From assembly GCA_963520375.1 (NCBI GenBank), contig CAUQQF010000030.1, forward strand, positions 1 to 14,566: 14,566 nt of DNA. Reading direction: 5' to 3'. The translations under genes were made by a program, and so were the position numbers. The stretch is from JABCPE02 sp963520375. Lineage in GTDB: Bacteria > Bacteroidota > Bacteroidia > Flavobacteriales > Weeksellaceae. The notes beneath the pieces are model-generated. The model ran no database searches. It was not told where the DNA came from and saw only the letters and a program-made list of their open reading frames with translations. Below, one piece after another: positions 1 through 7,025 of this stretch; position 1 is the first letter of the stretch; the number at the start of each line of letters is the position of its first letter.

Positions 1-87
1 GAAAAAGAGGTTTTTGCGTTTTTAATGGGTTGGGGTTTTGGAATCTTCATTGAATACTTGTTAAGAGATTTTTTGGTGAAAAAATAG
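1..87 (+). CDS. C-terminal end of an unidentified membrane protein (5' end outside window)
   Basis: The first frame is open from base 1 to a TAG at 85-87 and gives 28 residues. They include a hydrophobic, aromatic- and glycine-rich stretch (FAFLMGWGFGIFIEYLL) followed by a charged tail ending in VKK. This looks like a last membrane-spanning segment with a short cytoplasmic tail. Too little is left to assign a family. The direction matches the following lipoprotein genes. Confidence 0.55.
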   Translation, partial: EKEVFAFLMGWGFGIFIEYLLRDFLVKK

Positions 88-107
88 ACTTAAAATGAAT
101 AAAATTT

Positions 108-115
108 TAATTTTG
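108..115 (+). promoter_or_regulatory. Possible -7 element (TAATTTTG) ahead of the first lipoprotein gene
   Basis: This is a perfect match to the Bacteroidetes -7 consensus TAnnTTTG, about 88 bases before the ATG at 203. No TTG sits at the expected -33 distance. A second, weaker candidate (TTTATTTG, 173-180) lies nearer the gene and is conserved in the duplicate copy at 770-777, so which one is used is uncertain. Confidence 0.35.
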
Positions 116-202
116 TAAGAAAACGAAAAGAAATTATAAGTGAGAGATAAATAGTCTTAGGAAAAGGGAAAATTTATTTGTAATTCCAAATCGGATTTGA
201 AT

Positions 203-694
203 ATGAAAAAATTAGTATTATTATTTGTTGGAGTGTTGTTGTGTAATTCTTGTTTTTTGATACCACAAGGGCGTATAACGAATGGAATGTGCAGACCGAA
301 GCATCCGAAGTTTAAATTACTTAAAATACCCTTTAAAGAAACGGATAAATTGACTTATAATAAAGTTTATATTAATCAATATTTGGTGGGGTTTGGTATA
401 GGTTTTTATCCTGATGGGAGATTAATGTATTTCTATTCCAAAGATGGATACGCGCTGAAAGAGTCCGATGTTGAAAATAAAAAATGGGAAAATGCAAGGA
501 ACATCGGCTATTGGAGGACAGAGGGGAATAAGATAAAAATAGAGTATTTTGTATGCTCCCAGCAGGGAACTTATTTTAGGGAAAAAGGAGAAATAAAAGG
601 CGATACTCTTGTTTTTTATGAAAATTTCTATCATCCTTTTTATAAGGAAGTTCGTGAAAGATATTATGTTTTGTCTGATATGTCATTTGAGTGA
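203..694 (+). CDS. Small lipoprotein of unknown function, tandem copy 1
   Basis: This 163-residue protein has a short Lys-rich start, a hydrophobic core and the sequence LLCNSC, a plausible lipoprotein signal with the second Cys as the lipidated residue. The ATG at 203 is chosen over an in-frame TTG at 197 because the paralogue at 800 begins at the same point (MKKL). The mature part has the blocks NGMCRPK, FYPDGRL, WENARNIGYWR, KIKIEYF, GEIKGD and a C-terminal YYVLSDMSFE, all shared with copy 2. The alternation of short strands around GYWR/EGNKIKIEYF is like small beta-rich outer-membrane lipoproteins, but I recognise no named family. It likely sits in the periplasmic leaflet or on the cell surface. 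No terminator separates it from copy 2. Confidence 0.8.
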   Translation: MKKLVLLFVGVLLCNSCFLIPQGRITNGMCRPKHPKFKLLKIPFKETDKLTYNKVYINQYLVGFGIGFYPDGRLMYFYSKDGYALKESDVENKKWENARNIGYWRTEGNKIKIEYFVCSQQGTYFREKGEIKGDTLVFYENFYHPFYKEVRERYYVLSDMSFE

Positions 695-799
695 ATATGC
701 AGTAACTATTGTAAAAGTGTTGCTGAAGTTTCTCCGAAGACTTAAATCGATACTTTAGAGAAAAGCAAATTTATTTGTAATTCAAAAGTGAATTAAAGT

Positions 800-1294
800 A
801 TGAAAAAATTGGCATTATTATTTGTTGGTGCGTTATTATGTAATTCTTGTTTTTTTATGCATAAAGGAACATGGGAAAACGGAATGTGCAGACCAAAGCG
901 TTCAAATTTTAAACTGCTCGAAACTCCATTTAAAGAAACAAATAAACTTGTATTTGGTAAGACTTATTTGGGAAAGTCGATTACATCTTTTGCTCTTAAA
1001 TTTTACTCGGATGGAAGACTGATTTTCTTTACCTCTCGAGATGGTTTTACGATAAAACCAAGCGATACCTTTAATAAAAACTGGGAAAACGCTCCTAACA
1101 TTGGTTACTGGCGAGTAGAAGACAATAAAATAAAGATAGAATATTTTTTATGTGGTGATAGTGGTTTTTATAAAAGAGAGCAGGGAGAAATAAAAGGTGA
1201 TAGTATAGTTTTTTATCAGACATTATTTTCTCCTATTAAGGGAAAGGTTGTTCGTGAGACATATTATGTTTTGTCTGATATGTCATTTGAGTGA
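800..1294 (+). CDS. Small lipoprotein of unknown function, tandem copy 2
   Basis: This 164-residue paralogue of the preceding gene has the same lipoprotein signal (MKKLALLFVGALLCNSC) and the same conserved blocks: NGMCRPK, FYSDGRL, WENAPNIGYWR, KIKIEYFLC, GEIKGD and YYVLSDMSFE. By eye well over half of aligned positions are identical. The middle (residues about 50-70 and 125-145) differs most, while both ends are nearly unchanged. The upstream region also carries the same TTTATTTG promoter-like element. Function is unknown. Paired lipoproteins like this may be surface-exposed or immunity-type proteins, but nothing here proves either. Confidence 0.8.
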   Translation: MKKLALLFVGALLCNSCFFMHKGTWENGMCRPKRSNFKLLETPFKETNKLVFGKTYLGKSITSFALKFYSDGRLIFFTSRDGFTIKPSDTFNKNWENAPNIGYWRVEDNKIKIEYFLCGDSGFYKREQGEIKGDSIVFYQTLFSPIKGKVVRETYYVLSDMSFE

Positions 1295-1387
1295 ATATGT
1301 AGTGACTATTATAAAGCGTTGCTTGATTTGAGAAGATAAATTTAAAATCTAGCCTAAATTTTATTCGATTCTTGATAGAAAAATATT

Positions 1388-1395
1388 TATCTTTG
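1388..1395 (+). promoter_or_regulatory. -7 promoter element (TATCTTTG) for tsaE-ald
   Basis: Perfect TAnnTTTG match ending 17 bases before the tsaE ATG, leaving a short 5' leader. A -33 TTG at the usual 19-base spacing is not visible. Confidence 0.5.
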
Positions 1396-1412
1396 AAAAT
1401 AAGTTTTATGTA

Positions 1413-1832
1413 ATGGATTTTGAGATTGATAATTTGGATGGCTGGAAAGAAGTTATAAAAAGCATTCTTCCACAATTGAAGCACAATATTTTGCTGTTAA
1501 AAGGTAATTTGGGCGCAGGGAAAACCACTTTTACCAAATACCTTTTGGAGGAAATGGGTAGTGCAGATGGTGTGGATTCTCCCACTTATTCCATTGTGAA
1601 TGAATACAATACTCCAAGAGGAAAGGTTTTTCACTTTGACCTTTATAGAATGAAAAGCGTGGAAGAAATCCAAGACATTGGGATAGAGGAGTATATAGAC
1701 AACGGATTTTTGTCCATTATAGAGTGGCCAGAGATTTATGAAGAGGAACTCTACGATATCCCATACCACGAGATGAAAATAGAAAATACAGGAAGCACAA
1801 GAAAAATTTCTTTTTCATCAAAAAATGATTGA
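1413..1832 (+). CDS. tsaE: tRNA threonylcarbamoyladenosine biosynthesis ATPase TsaE
   Basis: TsaE is the small ATPase that works with TsaB and TsaD to place the threonylcarbamoyl group on A37 of ANN-decoding tRNAs. The 139-residue length is normal for bacteria. Walker A is GNLGAGKT (residues 31-38), followed by the family switch motif DSPTYS (55-60), the HFDLYR block (74-79) and the EWPE motif (104-107). It acts in the cytoplasm. The gene is followed after 28 bases by the alanine dehydrogenase-like gene on the same strand with no terminator between, so the two are probably co-transcribed. The ATG at 1413 is preferred because an ATG five bases earlier is at once followed by TAA. Confidence 0.95.
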   Translation: MDFEIDNLDGWKEVIKSILPQLKHNILLLKGNLGAGKTTFTKYLLEEMGSADGVDSPTYSIVNEYNTPRGKVFHFDLYRMKSVEEIQDIGIEEYIDNGFLSIIEWPEIYEEELYDIPYHEMKIENTGSTRKISFSSKND

Positions 1833-1860
1833 CAGCAATAAATAGTTTTAAAAATATCCC

Positions 1861-3048
1861 ATGAACAGTAGTGTTTTTACTCCTTTTACCGAGAAAGAGC
1901 TGGTGCCACAAGAGGAAAGGCTGGAAGTGATAAAGAAAGGCGGAATCATGACCATAGGTGTTCCGAAAGAGTCCTCTCTGAATGAAAATAGAGTGCCGAT
2001 AACTCCTGATGCTGTGCAGGTTTTGACGCAATATGGGTATAAACTCATGATAGAGTCTGATGCGGGCAAAAAGGCATTTTTCAGTGATTTGGAGTATTCT
2101 GAAGCAGGAGCTTTTATTGTGGATAAAGCTAAGGCTTTTGAGCAGGATTTGGTACTGAAAGTAAGTGCGCCTTCTTTGGAGGAAATAGAATTATTAAAGC
2201 CTAATTCGTATATAATCAGCGCATTACAGATTAATCTTAGAGAAAAAGAGTATTTCAAAAAACTTTCTGAAAAGAAAATCAATGCCATAGCTTACGAGTT
2301 CATAGAAGATGAAAATAAAGAGCAGATGCTGGTAAAGCTGATAGGTGAGATAGCAGGTGGAATGTCAGTGCTTTGTGCATCGGAGATGCTTGCCGTTTCG
2401 AAAGGGCTTATGCTGGGCGGAATTACAGGAGTGCGCCCTGTGGAAGTGGTGGTTTTGGGAGCGGATATCGTGGGAGAATATGCGGTAAGAGCAGCGATAG
2501 GGCTGGGTGCCACAGTGAGGGTTTTTGATAATTCTCTATCCAAACTTAGAAATATCCAAAATTCCATAGGCAGCCGAATTTCCACCTCGATGATAGACCC
2601 AAAGGAACTGACCAAAAGCCTCCGAAGAGCAGATGTGCTGATAGGAAGCATTCCGAGAATAAATATGCCGCCTATCGTGACAGAAAAAATGGTAACGCTG
2701 ATGAAACAGGGAAGCGTCATCGTAGATTTGACTATAGATACAGGAAAATGTGTGGAAACTACGGAAGTTACTGATTTTGAGAAGCCTTATGTGGAAAAAC
2801 ATGGAGTTCTGCATTCTGGACTACCGAATTTGACTTCCAAAATTCCAAGAACCACCAGCAAAGCCATTAGTAATTTCTTTTTGAGTTATCTTCTGAAAAT
2901 CAATGAAGAAGGCGGTTTAGAAAATGTATTAAAATTAGGAAACGACTGCAGACAGGGATTTTATATGTACAAAGGCCGCCATACCAAACAGCTGGTTTGT
3001 GATAAATTTGGACTTAAATTTAATGATATCAATCTACTCTTGTTATAA
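1861..3048 (+). CDS. ald: Alanine dehydrogenase family protein (NAD-dependent), variant active site
   Basis: This 395-residue protein belongs to the alanine dehydrogenase/PNT family; Ald interconverts L-alanine and pyruvate plus ammonia with NAD. The N-terminal domain has IGVPKESSLNENRVPITPD (residues 32-50) with the substrate-binding Arg, and LK-V with the expected catalytic Lys at 100. The NAD domain follows near 190-300, with the C-terminal part of the catalytic domain after 310. The Asp of VDLTIDTG (293) matches the family's catalytic Asp. Two departures stand out. The TYLHLA segment of classical Ald reads SALQIN here, so the catalytic His is Gln (123). The nucleotide loop GxGxxG reads GADIVG (200-205), with Asp replacing the second Gly. 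The N-terminal extension (FTPFTEKELVPQEE) is typical of Bacteroidetes members and supports the start. The reaction is therefore less certain than the family. Confidence 0.85.
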   Translation: MNSSVFTPFTEKELVPQEERLEVIKKGGIMTIGVPKESSLNENRVPITPDAVQVLTQYGYKLMIESDAGKKAFFSDLEYSEAGAFIVDKAKAFEQDLVLKVSAPSLEEIELLKPNSYIISALQINLREKEYFKKLSEKKINAIAYEFIEDENKEQMLVKLIGEIAGGMSVLCASEMLAVSKGLMLGGITGVRPVEVVVLGADIVGEYAVRAAIGLGATVRVFDNSLSKLRNIQNSIGSRISTSMIDPKELTKSLRRADVLIGSIPRINMPPIVTEKMVTLMKQGSVIVDLTIDTGKCVETTEVTDFEKPYVEKHGVLHSGLPNLTSKIPRTTSKAISNFFLSYLLKINEEGGLENVLKLGNDCRQGFYMYKGRHTKQLVCDKFGLKFNDINLLLL

Positions 3049-3052
3049 AATA

Positions 3053-3080
3053 AAAATCGGTCTTTTTGGAGACCGATTTT
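3053..3080. terminator. Bidirectional intrinsic terminator between ald and frr
   Basis: An 11-bp perfect stem (3053-3063 with 3070-3080) closes a six-base loop. A-rich sequence on the left and T-rich on the right let it serve the convergent genes on both strands. Confidence 0.85.
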
Positions 3081-3083
3081 GCA

Positions 3084-3638
3084 TTATATTTTCATAATGT
3101 CTGCTTCTTTTACTTTCAGGTGTTCATCAGAATTTTTGACATATTTATCAGTCAATTCCTGAATTTTACTTTCCGTATCTTTGATAACATCCTCAGAAAC
3201 TCCTTCTAATTTTTTAAGGTCTTTCATCGCTTCTTGTCTTGCGTTACGGATGGTTACTTTTGTCTGTTCAGCTTCTGCTTTGGCTTGTTTTGCTAATTCT
3301 TTTCTTCTTTCTTCCGTTAGCGGCGGTACATTTAGAATGATATTTTCACCGTTATTAGAAGGCGCAAAACCAAGGTTAGAAACGATAATTGCTTTTTCTA
3401 TCGCTCCTATGGCGTTTTTGTCCCAAGGCTGGATAGAGATGGTCATGGCATCAGGAATAGAGACATTGGCAACCTGTGAAAGCGGTGTCATCGCTCCGTA
3501 ATATTCCACCATTACATCTTGTACCATAGCTGTAGAAGCTCTACCAGCTCTGATTTTTTGGAAAGCGTGATCCAAATGTTTTATCGCTGCATCCATTTCT
3601 TGTTTAGCAGATGCTATGATAAGTTCTAATTCTTCCAT
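3084..3638 (-). CDS. frr: Ribosome recycling factor
   Basis: RRF splits the post-termination ribosome together with EF-G. With the start placed at the ATG at 3638 (MEELELII) the protein has 184 residues, the usual length. A longer reading from 3668 adds MCNLSNFQYT, which the family lacks. Clear signatures are KIRAGRAS, the VEYYGAMTPLSQVANVSIPD segment, QPWDKNAI, and the long helical C-terminal part with LTEERRKEL and IRNARQEAM. It follows pyrH by 30 bases, the widespread bacterial pyrH-frr pair, and ends just before the shared terminator. Confidence 0.95.
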   Translation of the reverse strand: MEELELIIASAKQEMDAAIKHLDHAFQKIRAGRASTAMVQDVMVEYYGAMTPLSQVANVSIPDAMTISIQPWDKNAIGAIEKAIIVSNLGFAPSNNGENIILNVPPLTEERRKELAKQAKAEAEQTKVTIRNARQEAMKDLKKLEGVSEDVIKDTESKIQELTDKYVKNSDEHLKVKEADIMKI

Positions 3639-3668
3639 TGTATATTGAAAATTTGATAAATTACACAT

Positions 3669-4373
3669 TTAGTTTACGATAGTTCCTATATCTTCTCCTT
3701 CTACTATTTTTAGGAGATTATTCTCTTTATTCATATCAAAGACAATGATAGGGAGATTGTTCTCTTGACTTAGAGTAAAAGCCGTCATATCCATTACTTT
3801 AAGGTTTTTCTCAATAACTTCATTGAATGATAAGCTATTGAATTTCATAGCATTGTCGTTTTTCTCTGGGTCGCTGTCGTAGATACCATCTACTCGGGTT
3901 CCTTTTAGAATCACATCAGCACCTATTTCTATGGCTCTGAGCGTAGCAGCTGTATCCGTAGTGAAATATGGGTTGCCTGTTCCTGCTCCGAAGATGACCA
4001 CTCTTCCTTTTTCTAAGTGTCTTACGGCTCTTCTCTTGATGAAAGGTTCTGCTATTTTGTCCATTTCTATGGCTGTCTGAAGTCTGGTTTTCAGACCGAT
4101 ATCCTCCAAAGCGCCTTGTAGAGCCATTCCATTGATTATCGTAGCGAGCATTCCCATGTAGTCGCCCTGAACTCTATCCATTCCCTTAGCCGCTCCAGAA
4201 ACTCCTCGGAAGATGTTTCCGCCGCCGATTACTATGGCAACTTCGCAGCCTTTGTCCACTACTTTTTTGATTTCTTGGGAATATTCATTAAGCTTCTCAG
4301 TATCAATACCGTATTGTTTGTCTCCCATAAGGGCTTCTCCGCTTAATTTTAGTAGAATTCGTTTGTATTTCAT
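3669..4373 (-). CDS. pyrH: UMP kinase (uridylate kinase)
   Basis: PyrH phosphorylates UMP to UDP with ATP, an early step of pyrimidine nucleotide supply, as a hexamer in the cytoplasm. The 234-residue protein opens with YKRILLKLSGEAL (amino-acid-kinase fold), has GGGNIFRG (50-57), the UMP-binding region around DYMGMLATIINGMALQ (71-86), and GTGNPYFTTDTAA (131-143). The VDGIYDSDPE motif follows near 161-170. It is first in the pyrH-frr unit and divergent from cmk, so two pyrimidine nucleotide kinases face away from one intergenic region. Confidence 0.96.
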   Translation of the reverse strand: MKYKRILLKLSGEALMGDKQYGIDTEKLNEYSQEIKKVVDKGCEVAIVIGGGNIFRGVSGAAKGMDRVQGDYMGMLATIINGMALQGALEDIGLKTRLQTAIEMDKIAEPFIKRRAVRHLEKGRVVIFGAGTGNPYFTTDTAATLRAIEIGADVILKGTRVDGIYDSDPEKNDNAMKFNSLSFNEVIEKNLKVMDMTAFTLSQENNLPIIVFDMNKENNLLKIVEGEDIGTIVN

Positions 4374-4440
4374 TGTTTTATAATGTTTTAATTTTTATGG
4401 TTGATAAAGATTCAGTCTTTAAAGCATCCAAAAATTCATG

Positions 4441-4448
4441 CAAATATA
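4441..4448 (-). promoter_or_regulatory. -7 promoter element (TATATTTG) for pyrH-frr
   Basis: Perfect TAnnTTTG on the minus strand, 67 bases before the pyrH ATG. No clear TTG is seen at -33. Confidence 0.5.
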
Positions 4449-4501
4449 AACAAATCAGAAAGAAAATAATAGAATATTTTGGATTATGAGATAATAAAAT
4501 T

Positions 4502-4509
4502 TAATTTTG
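4502..4509 (+). promoter_or_regulatory. -7 promoter element (TAATTTTG) almost touching the cmk start
   Basis: Perfect TAnnTTTG with only five bases between its last G and the cmk ATG at 4515. If used, transcription would begin at or next to the ATG and make a leaderless mRNA. It could instead be a chance match inside the upstream AT-rich sequence. Confidence 0.4.
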
Positions 4510-4514
4510 GCTTT

Positions 4515-5192
4515 ATGAATAAGAAAGGTTTGGTTATAGCCATTGATGGATTTTCATCCACAGGAAAAAGTTCTATTTCTAAAGTAGTAGCGGATACTTT
4601 GGGACTTATCCATATCGATACAGGTGGCATGTATAGGGCAATTACGCTTTTTGGACTGAGAAATTTCAAAGATGAAAAACAAGAGATAGATTTGTCTAAA
4701 CTGCTTCAGAATTTGAATGAAATTTCATTAGAATTTAGAGAAAATAGCGGAAAATTAGAAATTTATCTAAATGGAGAAAATGTAAGTAAGGAAATCCGTA
4801 CCACGGAAGTCTCTGATAATGTTAGTTTTATAGCAAAACAGCCCGAAGTGAGGGAGCGTTTGGTCGTTTTACAAAGGAATATTGCAGAAAAACAAGGCGT
4901 GATTATGGATGGCAGGGATATAGGAACGGTGGTTCTGCCCAATGCTGACTATAAATTTTTCCTTACTGCAAGTGCAGATGAACGCGCAAGGAGAAGATTT
5001 TTGGAGTTACAAAGCCTTGGTATAGAGACTACTATAGAAGAAGTGAAACAAAATCTCATAGAAAGAGACCGAATAGACAGCGAAAGAGAGATTTCTCCTC
5101 TGAAACAGGCTGAAGATGCGATACTTATAGACAATACAAACCTAAATAAAGAAGAAACCATAGATTTGATTTTATCATACATTAAGAAATAA
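4515..5192 (+). CDS. cmk: Cytidylate kinase
   Basis: Cmk phosphorylates CMP and dCMP. The 225-residue protein has the P-loop DGFSSTGKS (11-19), the DTGGMYRA motif (35-42), the GRDIGTVVLP block (133-142), and the lid region TASADERARRR (151-161) followed by RDRIDSERE (184-192). The start at ATG 4515 gives the standard N-terminus (MNKKGLVIAIDG). An in-frame TTG 36 bases upstream would add twelve residues that the family does not have and would overlap the promoter element. It is divergent from pyrH. Confidence 0.95.
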   Translation: MNKKGLVIAIDGFSSTGKSSISKVVADTLGLIHIDTGGMYRAITLFGLRNFKDEKQEIDLSKLLQNLNEISLEFRENSGKLEIYLNGENVSKEIRTTEVSDNVSFIAKQPEVRERLVVLQRNIAEKQGVIMDGRDIGTVVLPNADYKFFLTASADERARRRFLELQSLGIETTIEEVKQNLIERDRIDSEREISPLKQAEDAILIDNTNLNKEETIDLILSYIKK

Positions 5193-5206
5193 TTAACAGA
5201 AAATAA

Positions 5207-5237
5207 TTGTTTGTTTGGTATATTTATTGTATCTTTA
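5207..5237 (+). promoter_or_regulatory. Promoter of the YtxH-like gene (TTG, 20 bases, TATCTTTA)
   Basis: A TTG at 5207-5209 lies 20 bases before TATCTTTA (5230-5237), one mismatch from TAnnTTTG. The resulting leader of about 55 bases contains a small hairpin (AATAGC at 5245-5250 with GCTATT at 5256-5261). Confidence 0.55.
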
Positions 5238-5297
5238 CCTAAGTAATAGCAAAGGGCTATTCAGAGATAAATATTAACATTTAAAAAATTTACTAAA

Positions 5298-5582
5298 ATG
5301 TCAAGAGAAAGAAATTCAGGTATTGTGCTAGGTATATTAGCAGGTGCAGCAATAGGTTCATTACTAGGTGTATTATTTGCTCCAGAAAAAGGAGTAGAAA
5401 CTAGAAGAAAATTAAGAAGAAAAGCTGAAGATTTGAGAGATGAGGCTTTGGATCATTATGAACACCTTAGAGATGAGGCTCTAGAGCGCTATGAGAACAT
5501 TTCTGGAAAAGTAAAACAAGGAGCAGAGAAAGTAGTAGCTGATGTGAAAGAAAGCTATGAAAACTATAAAAAAAATAGTTAG
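5298..5582 (+). CDS. YtxH domain-containing protein
   Basis: This 94-residue protein begins with a short polar stretch and a small-residue-rich membrane segment (GIVLGILAGAAIGSLLGVLFAPEKG, residues about 9-32), the hallmark of YtxH family general-stress proteins. After it comes a highly charged helical tail with a near-repeat (LRDEALDHYEHLRDEALERYE, about 46-66) likely to form a coiled coil. It is probably anchored in the inner membrane. It precedes two small membrane protein genes but is separated from them by a terminator-like hairpin. The exact biochemical role of the family is not established. Confidence 0.85.
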   Translation: MSRERNSGIVLGILAGAAIGSLLGVLFAPEKGVETRRKLRRKAEDLRDEALDHYEHLRDEALERYENISGKVKQGAEKVVADVKESYENYKKNS

Positions 5583-5625
5583 TCTCCAAAAGACACAGAA
5601 ATTTAATAGTAAGATGATTTAAAAG

Positions 5626-5651
5626 AGGGGATTTATAAAAGTCCCCTTTTA
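5626..5651 (+). terminator. Intrinsic terminator after the YtxH gene
   Basis: A nine-base arm (5626-5634) pairs with 5639-5647 with one mismatch, around a four-base loop, followed by a T-rich tail. It lies 26 bases before the next ATG, so it may only partly stop transcription into the downstream pair. Confidence 0.65.
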
Positions 5652-5672
5652 GTTTTCAAAAGAGAAAGGAAG

Positions 5673-5987
5673 ATGATAGGCTTGTTTAAAAATTATATAG
5701 AAAAAAGAATCAGTCTTTTAAAACTAGAAACGACAGAAACTTCTGTCAAGGTGCTTAGTATGGCGGTATATATTCTGCTGATGGTCACTTTGGGGATTTG
5801 TTTCTTTGCGTTTTTCTGTCTGGGGCTGGGACTTGTGATTGGTAGTTTGCTGGGAAATTATGCTTATGGGATGCTTATCATGGCGAGCATATTTTTGGTA
5901 GGTTTGTTGGTGGTTTTTTCTCAGAAGAAAAATATCATAGAAAATCTGAAAGAGCGTTTGGTGAACATTATTTACAATGAAGAATAA
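5673..5987 (+). CDS. Phage holin superfamily III-like membrane protein
   Basis: This 104-residue protein has an amphipathic N-terminal helix with KLETTETSVKVLS, then two closely spaced hydrophobic segments (about 30-58 and 64-83), and a charged C-terminal end. This layout, and the position behind a YtxH gene, match the small flavobacterial proteins placed in the holin-X/holin superfamily III family. Despite the name these are chromosomal proteins that seem to belong to an envelope or stress module; there is no sign of a prophage here. A purine-rich stretch (AGAAAGGA) lies just before the ATG. The stop overlaps the next gene's first possible ATG, pointing to translational coupling. Confidence 0.75.
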   Translation: MIGLFKNYIEKRISLLKLETTETSVKVLSMAVYILLMVTLGICFFAFFCLGLGLVIGSLLGNYAYGMLIMASIFLVGLLVVFSQKKNIIENLKERLVNIIYNEE

Positions 5988-6390
5988 GATGGGAAAAATA
6001 AAGAATTTTCAAGATTTAAAAAATCAAAAAGAAGAACTCAAAACAGAAATTAAAGAAATAGAATCAGTGTTGAGTTTTGAAAACCCAAGAAAAACCTTAG
6101 GGGTGATTACTAATGGAGTTACAGAGAAATATTTAGGCGGAATGATGGATTCTGGTTTAGTTCAAAATGCTTCTTTTTTGGCGAATAAATTTTTGCTTCC
6201 CTCTTTGGAGGCAGGTTCTGCTAAACTACTTACCAATGCACTCTTAAAAAGGGTAAGACCTTCCATGAAAAAGACATTGATAGGACTAGGGGTAGCTGTC
6301 CTGACTCCTATTATCATTATGCAGATTAAAAAAAGACTGGATAATTTCCAGCAGAGAGAAACAGCAAAAAGTTTAAGCAAATTGATATAA
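5977..6390 (+). CDS. Small conserved protein coupled to the holin-like gene
   Basis: The 137-residue reading starts at ATG 5977, overlapping the upstream gene by 11 bases; a second ATG at 5989 would give 133 residues and no overlap. The N-terminal third is a charged helix (QKEELKTEIKEIESVL, about 18-33). The middle is rich in small residues, and a hydrophobic stretch (LIGLGVAVLTPIIIMQI) lies at about 101-117, followed by a basic C-terminal end. It could be a single-pass or peripheral membrane protein. I recognise no named domain. The overlap with the holin-like gene and the terminator behind it make them one unit. Confidence 0.75.
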   Translation: MKNKMGKIKNFQDLKNQKEELKTEIKEIESVLSFENPRKTLGVITNGVTEKYLGGMMDSGLVQNASFLANKFLLPSLEAGSAKLLTNALLKRVRPSMKKTLIGLGVAVLTPIIIMQIKKRLDNFQQRETAKSLSKLI

Positions 6391-6398
6391 ATACTGAA

Positions 6399-6425
6399 AA
6401 AAAACATCCATTTTGGGTGTTTTTT
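6399..6425 (+). terminator. Intrinsic terminator after the YtxH/holin module
   Basis: The stem 6399-6409 with 6415-6425 (core ACATCC with GGGTGT, one G-U pair) is flanked by an A-run and a T-run. Confidence 0.8.
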
Positions 6426-6464
6426 AATTATCATAAATCAATGCAAACCCTATACAAGAGGTTT

Positions 6465-6472
6465 TATCTTTG
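6465..6472 (+). promoter_or_regulatory. -7 promoter element (TATCTTTG) for the VOC gene
   Basis: Perfect TAnnTTTG, 20 bases before the ATG at 6493. The -33 region lacks a clear TTG. Confidence 0.5.
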
Positions 6473-6492
6473 TTCCATTAAAAATTAAGATA

Positions 6493-6978
6493 ATGGAAAA
6501 TTATAAAACACCAGAACAGACAAAGATAGGGCATGTTCATTTAAAAGTATCTAATTTGGATAAGGCGTTGAGTTTTTATCGAGATTTATTAGGGCTGGAA
6601 GTAACTCAGTATTTTGGAGAAGATGCAGTGTTTTTATCCGCAGGGGGATATCACCATCATATAGCATTGAACACTTGGTATTCTAAAGATGCACCAAAAG
6701 CAAGTCCAAATACCGTGGGGCTGTATCATGTTGCATTTCTTTATCCTACAAGGAGAGATTTAGCATTGATTGTCAAAAGATTGAAGGATAATGGTTATCC
6801 AATTATTGGAGGAACAGATCATGGGGTTTCTGAGGCGATATACCTTACAGATCCTGATGGGAATGGGGTAGAACTCTATTGGGACAGACCAAAAGAACAA
6901 TGGCCGAGGGCAGAAAGTGGCAACCTTATGATGTATAATGGATTCTTGGATATAGAAATGTTATTAAAAGAAATCTAA
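6493..6978 (+). CDS. VOC family (glyoxalase/extradiol dioxygenase-like) protein
   Basis: This 161-residue cytoplasmic protein is made of the two beta-alpha-beta-beta-beta modules of the vicinal-oxygen-chelate fold. The first holds IGHVHLKVSNLDKALSFYRD (12-31), the second GLYHVAFLYPTRRDL (76-90). Candidate metal ligands are His14 or His16, His79 and Glu127 in NGVELYWDRP. The extra HHH at 54-56 and the C-terminal WDRPKEQWP resemble the catechol-2,3-dioxygenase-type branch of the family rather than glyoxalase I. The substrate cannot be read from the sequence. The gene stands alone between two terminators. Confidence 0.85.
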   Translation: MENYKTPEQTKIGHVHLKVSNLDKALSFYRDLLGLEVTQYFGEDAVFLSAGGYHHHIALNTWYSKDAPKASPNTVGLYHVAFLYPTRRDLALIVKRLKDNGYPIIGGTDHGVSEAIYLTDPDGNGVELYWDRPKEQWPRAESGNLMMYNGFLDIEMLLKEI

Positions 6979-6997
6979 TAAAATGAGTGAAAAAATA

Positions 6998-7025
6998 AAA
7001 GGCTGTTTTGATAATACAGCCCTTT
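6998..7025. terminator. Bidirectional terminator between the VOC gene and the T9SS-domain gene
   Basis: GGCTGT (7001-7006) pairs with ACAGCC (7016-7021), flanked by A-rich sequence on the left and T-rich on the right. It serves two convergent genes and reaches to the stop codon of the minus-strand one. Confidence 0.75.

Larger units (their letters stand above)
151..1322 (+). repeat. Tandem duplication of about 600 bases spanning two lipoprotein genes
   Basis: The two units run from about 151 to 723 and about 750 to 1322. Homology begins upstream of each gene (the element AATTTATTTGTAATTC recurs at 171 and 768), runs through the coding part and continues past both stop codons. Bases 661-699 and 1261-1299 are identical over 39 positions including the stop codon and the first downstream bases. 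The start codons are 597 bases apart and the 3' ends 600, so one codon-sized indel separates the copies. Confidence 0.8.

Noticed and set aside
197..202. TTG start two codons before the first lipoprotein ATG
   Set aside because: The paralogue begins at the equivalent ATG, and the ATG start gives a normal lipoprotein signal.
1848..2720. Long antisense open frames opposite ald
   Set aside because: Low-complexity Ser/Thr/Phe-rich translations with no motifs; they mirror the codon pattern of ald on the other strand.
4479..4514. TTG-started extension of cmk
   Set aside because: It adds 12 residues not found in the family and overlaps a perfect -7 promoter element.
5673..5987. Holin similarity as evidence of a prophage
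   Set aside because: No other phage genes are nearby, and such proteins occur with YtxH genes in ordinary flavobacterial chromosomes.
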